Below the pieces are notes generated by a model, which was given only the letters and a program-made list of their open reading frames with translations, was not told where the DNA came from and did not search any database. The position numbers and the translations under genes are program-made. From NCBI GenBank assembly GCA_913776675.1, contig CAJYRE010000556.1, forward strand, positions 1 to 6,379: a stretch of DNA of 6,379 nucleotides, read 5' to 3'. This document shows positions 4,785 through 6,379 of this stretch, piece by piece. How positions within the stretch are numbered: position 1 is the first letter of the stretch; every line of letters starts with the position of its first letter. This DNA comes from Rhizobiaceae bacterium. Its GTDB lineage: Bacteria > Pseudomonadota > Alphaproteobacteria > Rhizobiales > Rhizobiaceae.

Positions 4785-5390
4785 ATGGCATTTTCAAACC
4801 TGACGTCTGATCGTGAGCGTGGATTTCTCGATGGTCAGTTTCTGATCGCCATGCCGGGCATGGCGGATGGAAATTTTACCCGCAGTGTTGTGTATATCTG
4901 TGCCCATACATCGGCGGGTGCCATGGGCTTTATCATCAACCGGCCTCAGCCCGTGACATTTGCCGATATTCTGCTGCATCTGAAGATGATTGATCAGCAT
5001 GATGCCATCATGCTGCCGGACAATACGCGCAATTTTCCCATTCAGAGCGGTGGTCCGGTGGAATCAGGGCGTGGTTTTGTGCTGCATTCCGAAGATTATA
5101 TCAGTGACAGCAGCATTCCGGTCAGTGATGATATTTTGCTGACATCGACGCTGGATATTGTCCGCGCCATTTCTGATGGCCGTGGCCCGGCCAAAGCCAC
5201 CATGCTTCTGGGCTATGCAGGCTGGGGCCCCGGCCAATTGGAGCAGGAGATTGCCAACAATGGCTGGCTCAATTGTGCCGCCACCGAAGACCTGATTTTT
5301 GATGGCGATTTGCAGGGCAAATATGATCGGGCCCTGGCGATGATTGGTGTCAGTGCGGCAACCTTGAGCCCGACGGCTGGCCACGCCTGA
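4785..5390 (+). CDS. yqgE: YqgE/AlgH family protein (UPF0301)
   Basis: A 201-residue cytoplasmic protein of the UPF0301 family, whose biochemical function is not established; the AlgH name comes from a link to alginate regulation in Pseudomonas. Conserved blocks are all present: [13 protein letters not shown] (14-26), [11 protein letters not shown] (31-41), [10 protein letters not shown] (45-54), the G-G-P-V turn (89-92) and [15 protein letters not shown] (142-156), followed by W-L (161-162). Length is normal for the family. The ATG at 4785 follows GGAGG with a 4-nt spacer. It is transcribed away from the DsbD-like gene, 157 nt apart, and its last 41 bp overlap the 3' end of the convergent EamA transporter gene. 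The family call is firm; the role is unknown. Confidence 0.93.
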   Translation: MAFSNLTSDRERGFLDGQFLIAMPGMADGNFTRSVVYICAHTSAGAMGFIINRPQPVTFADILLHLKMIDQHDAIMLPDNTRNFPIQSGGPVESGRGFVLHSEDYISDSSIPVSDDILLTSTLDIVRAISDGRGPAKATMLLGYAGWGPGQLEQEIANNGWLNCAATEDLIFDGDLQGKYDRALAMIGVSAATLSPTAGHA

Positions 5391-6285
5391 TCAGCCGCAG
5401 CAGGAATTGGCCGGGCAATGTCATGGCAATCACACCGGCAATCACCAGAACAAGGCCGATGAGCAAGGTGGGGCTGACCTCCTCTTTCAGGAACACCACC
5501 CCAAGACCAACGCCAATCGGTACGCGCAAATAAGCCTGTGATGTTGTGGCAATCGAGCCGAGTGTCTCGATCAAGCGGAAATAAATGGCAAAGGCCAAAG
5601 CCGTGGAAAAAATGGCCAGCGCCAGCAAAGCCAGAAGCGAGGCAGCCGAGGGCGTAAGCGTCCATGGCCGGTCAATCAGCAGACTGAAGGGCATCAGCAG
5701 AAGACTGCCACAAATCAGGGAGCCCGCTGCGGGCATCATCGGATCAAGCTGTTTGAAATTGCGGCCAAAAATGGCACCCGTGGCATAGCAAACGGATGCC
5801 AGGATGACGGCAAATTGTGCCAGAAGCTGGCTTTCTGTGCCGTTCAGGGCATTCATGCCCACAATCAGACCGGTTCCGGCAATGCCCAGCAGCACACCGG
5901 CCAGCTTGCGCAGACTGACGCTCTCATGACGGGTCAGGGTGGCGGTGATCAAATAGGCAAAAATCGGGGTCAGCGCATTGAGAATCACTGCAAGACCGGC
6001 ATTCACATGCTGTTCGGCCCAGGCAATCAGCGTAAAGGGCACGGCGCTGTTGAGGCAGGCTTGTATGGCAAAGCGCTTCCACGTTGCCAGATCCGTGGGC
6101 AAGGACAGCTTGCGCAGGCGCAAGATCACATACAAGAAGCCGCCCGCCAGCAATGTTCGCGCCGCAATCAGCGTGATGGGCGGAATGGTTGCCACCCCGA
6201 TGCGAATGAAGCTGTAGGCGGCTCCCCAGAGGGTTGCCAGCAGGAGAAGAAGAGCCAATTCATGCATAAAGCGAGTTTTTGTCAT
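5350..6285 (-). CDS. EamA/DMT-family inner-membrane transporter
   Basis: This 311-residue protein has two tandem EamA repeats of about five helices each, ten in all. Repeat one spans roughly residues 8-145, with [11 protein letters not shown] (20-30) and [14 protein letters not shown] (89-102). Repeat two spans roughly 155-293, with [21 protein letters not shown] (249-269). The C-terminal tail is basic (L-R-L-I-R-R). Such drug/metabolite transporters export amino acids, metabolites or drugs; the substrate cannot be read from sequence. The ATG at 6285 is chosen because M-H-E-L-A-L follows in the usual place. It has only GAGG about 12 nt upstream, and an in-frame TTG at 6303 is an alternative with no clear advantage. 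The 3' end overlaps yqgE tail-to-tail by 41 bp. A three-codon frame with a strong ribosome site precedes it. Confidence 0.88.
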   Translation of the reverse strand: MTKTRFMHELALLLLLATLWGAAYSFIRIGVATIPPITLIAARTLLAGGFLYVILRLRKLSLPTDLATWKRFAIQACLNSAVPFTLIAWAEQHVNAGLAVILNALTPIFAYLITATLTRHESVSLRKLAGVLLGIAGTGLIVGMNALNGTESQLLAQFAVILASVCYATGAIFGRNFKQLDPMMPAAGSLICGSLLLMPFSLLIDRPWTLTPSAASLLALLALAIFSTALAFAIYFRLIETLGSIATTSQAYLRVPIGVGLGVVFLKEEVSPTLLIGLVLVIAGVIAMTLPGQFLLRLIRRGQPSGSRLPH

Positions 6286-6313
6286 GGGTGGAGAGTGCCT
6301 CAAAAGAACAAGA

Positions 6314-6335
6314 TCAATCCTTCATAGCGTCTCCT
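6314..6335 (-). other. Upstream three-codon frame with strong ribosome site before the EamA gene
   Basis: On the minus strand AAGGAG is followed, after ACGCT, by ATG-AAG-GAT-TGA (6325-6314). This is a far better ribosome site than that of the EamA ATG at 6285, but it opens only a Met-Lys-Asp frame, out of register with the gene. It may be a minimal upstream ORF, a remnant of an older start, or chance. Confidence 0.3.
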
Positions 6336-6379
6336 TGGACAGGATGTTTCGGCCCTCACCGAAGTATGCCCCCCTGACA

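Noticed and set aside
4043..4810. Plus-strand open frame (255 codons) opposite the DsbD-like gene
   Set aside because: It is a shadow of the minus-strand gene with no domain, and it runs across the divergent promoter region into yqgE in the wrong frame.
5815..6327. Plus-strand open frame opposite the EamA transporter
   Set aside because: It has the Q/G/H-rich composition of an antisense shadow of membrane helices, and the opposite strand has a clear family match.

Overview
This window looks like chromosomal DNA of an alphaproteobacterium of the order Rhizobiales, most likely a member of the Rhizobiaceae (Agrobacterium/Allorhizobium/Rhizobium relatives). The protein families fit this group. 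So does a 104-bp palindromic repeat at 3129-3232, which resembles the rhizobial RIME intergenic mosaic elements. The assignment rests on recognition by eye, not on a database search. Genes are densely packed, mostly on the minus strand.

Layout: (1) 1-209, plus strand: the 3' end of a Dabb-family (stress-responsive A/B barrel) gene, cut by the window edge. (2) 300-2965, minus strand: a compact zinc-uptake operon read right to left as small membrane-peptide ORF -> aztA (ATPase) -> aztB (permease) -> aztC (periplasmic zinc-binding protein). The first three are joined by ATGA stop/start overlaps. The operon ends in a rho-independent terminator at 229-275. It starts at a promoter (3003-3031) overlapped by two Zur-like palindromes (2977-3010), the expected design for a zinc-repressed transporter. 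(3) 3068-3232: a strong terminator hairpin and the RIME-like repeat. (4) 3230-4627, minus strand: a stand-alone periplasmic DsbD-alpha-like domain protein followed by a Prx5/PrxII-type peroxiredoxin, probably one thiol-redox unit. (5) 4785-5390, plus strand: a YqgE/AlgH (UPF0301) gene, divergent from group 4. (6) 5350-6285, minus strand: an EamA/DMT-type inner-membrane transporter whose 3' end overlaps yqgE tail-to-tail by 41 bp.

The AztABC proteins should act together: AztC captures zinc in the periplasm, AztB passes it through the inner membrane, and AztA powers transport. Transcription should rise when Zur lacks zinc. The periplasmic chaperone gene aztD, found with aztABC in Paracoccus, is not next to this operon. 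Instead the operon begins with an unannotated-looking peptide of about 42 residues and one membrane span, translationally coupled to aztA. That peptide and its operator arrangement are the most interesting part of an otherwise ordinary housekeeping region. I see no CRISPR array, insertion sequence, phage, toxin-antitoxin or defence system, and no tRNA or rRNA.
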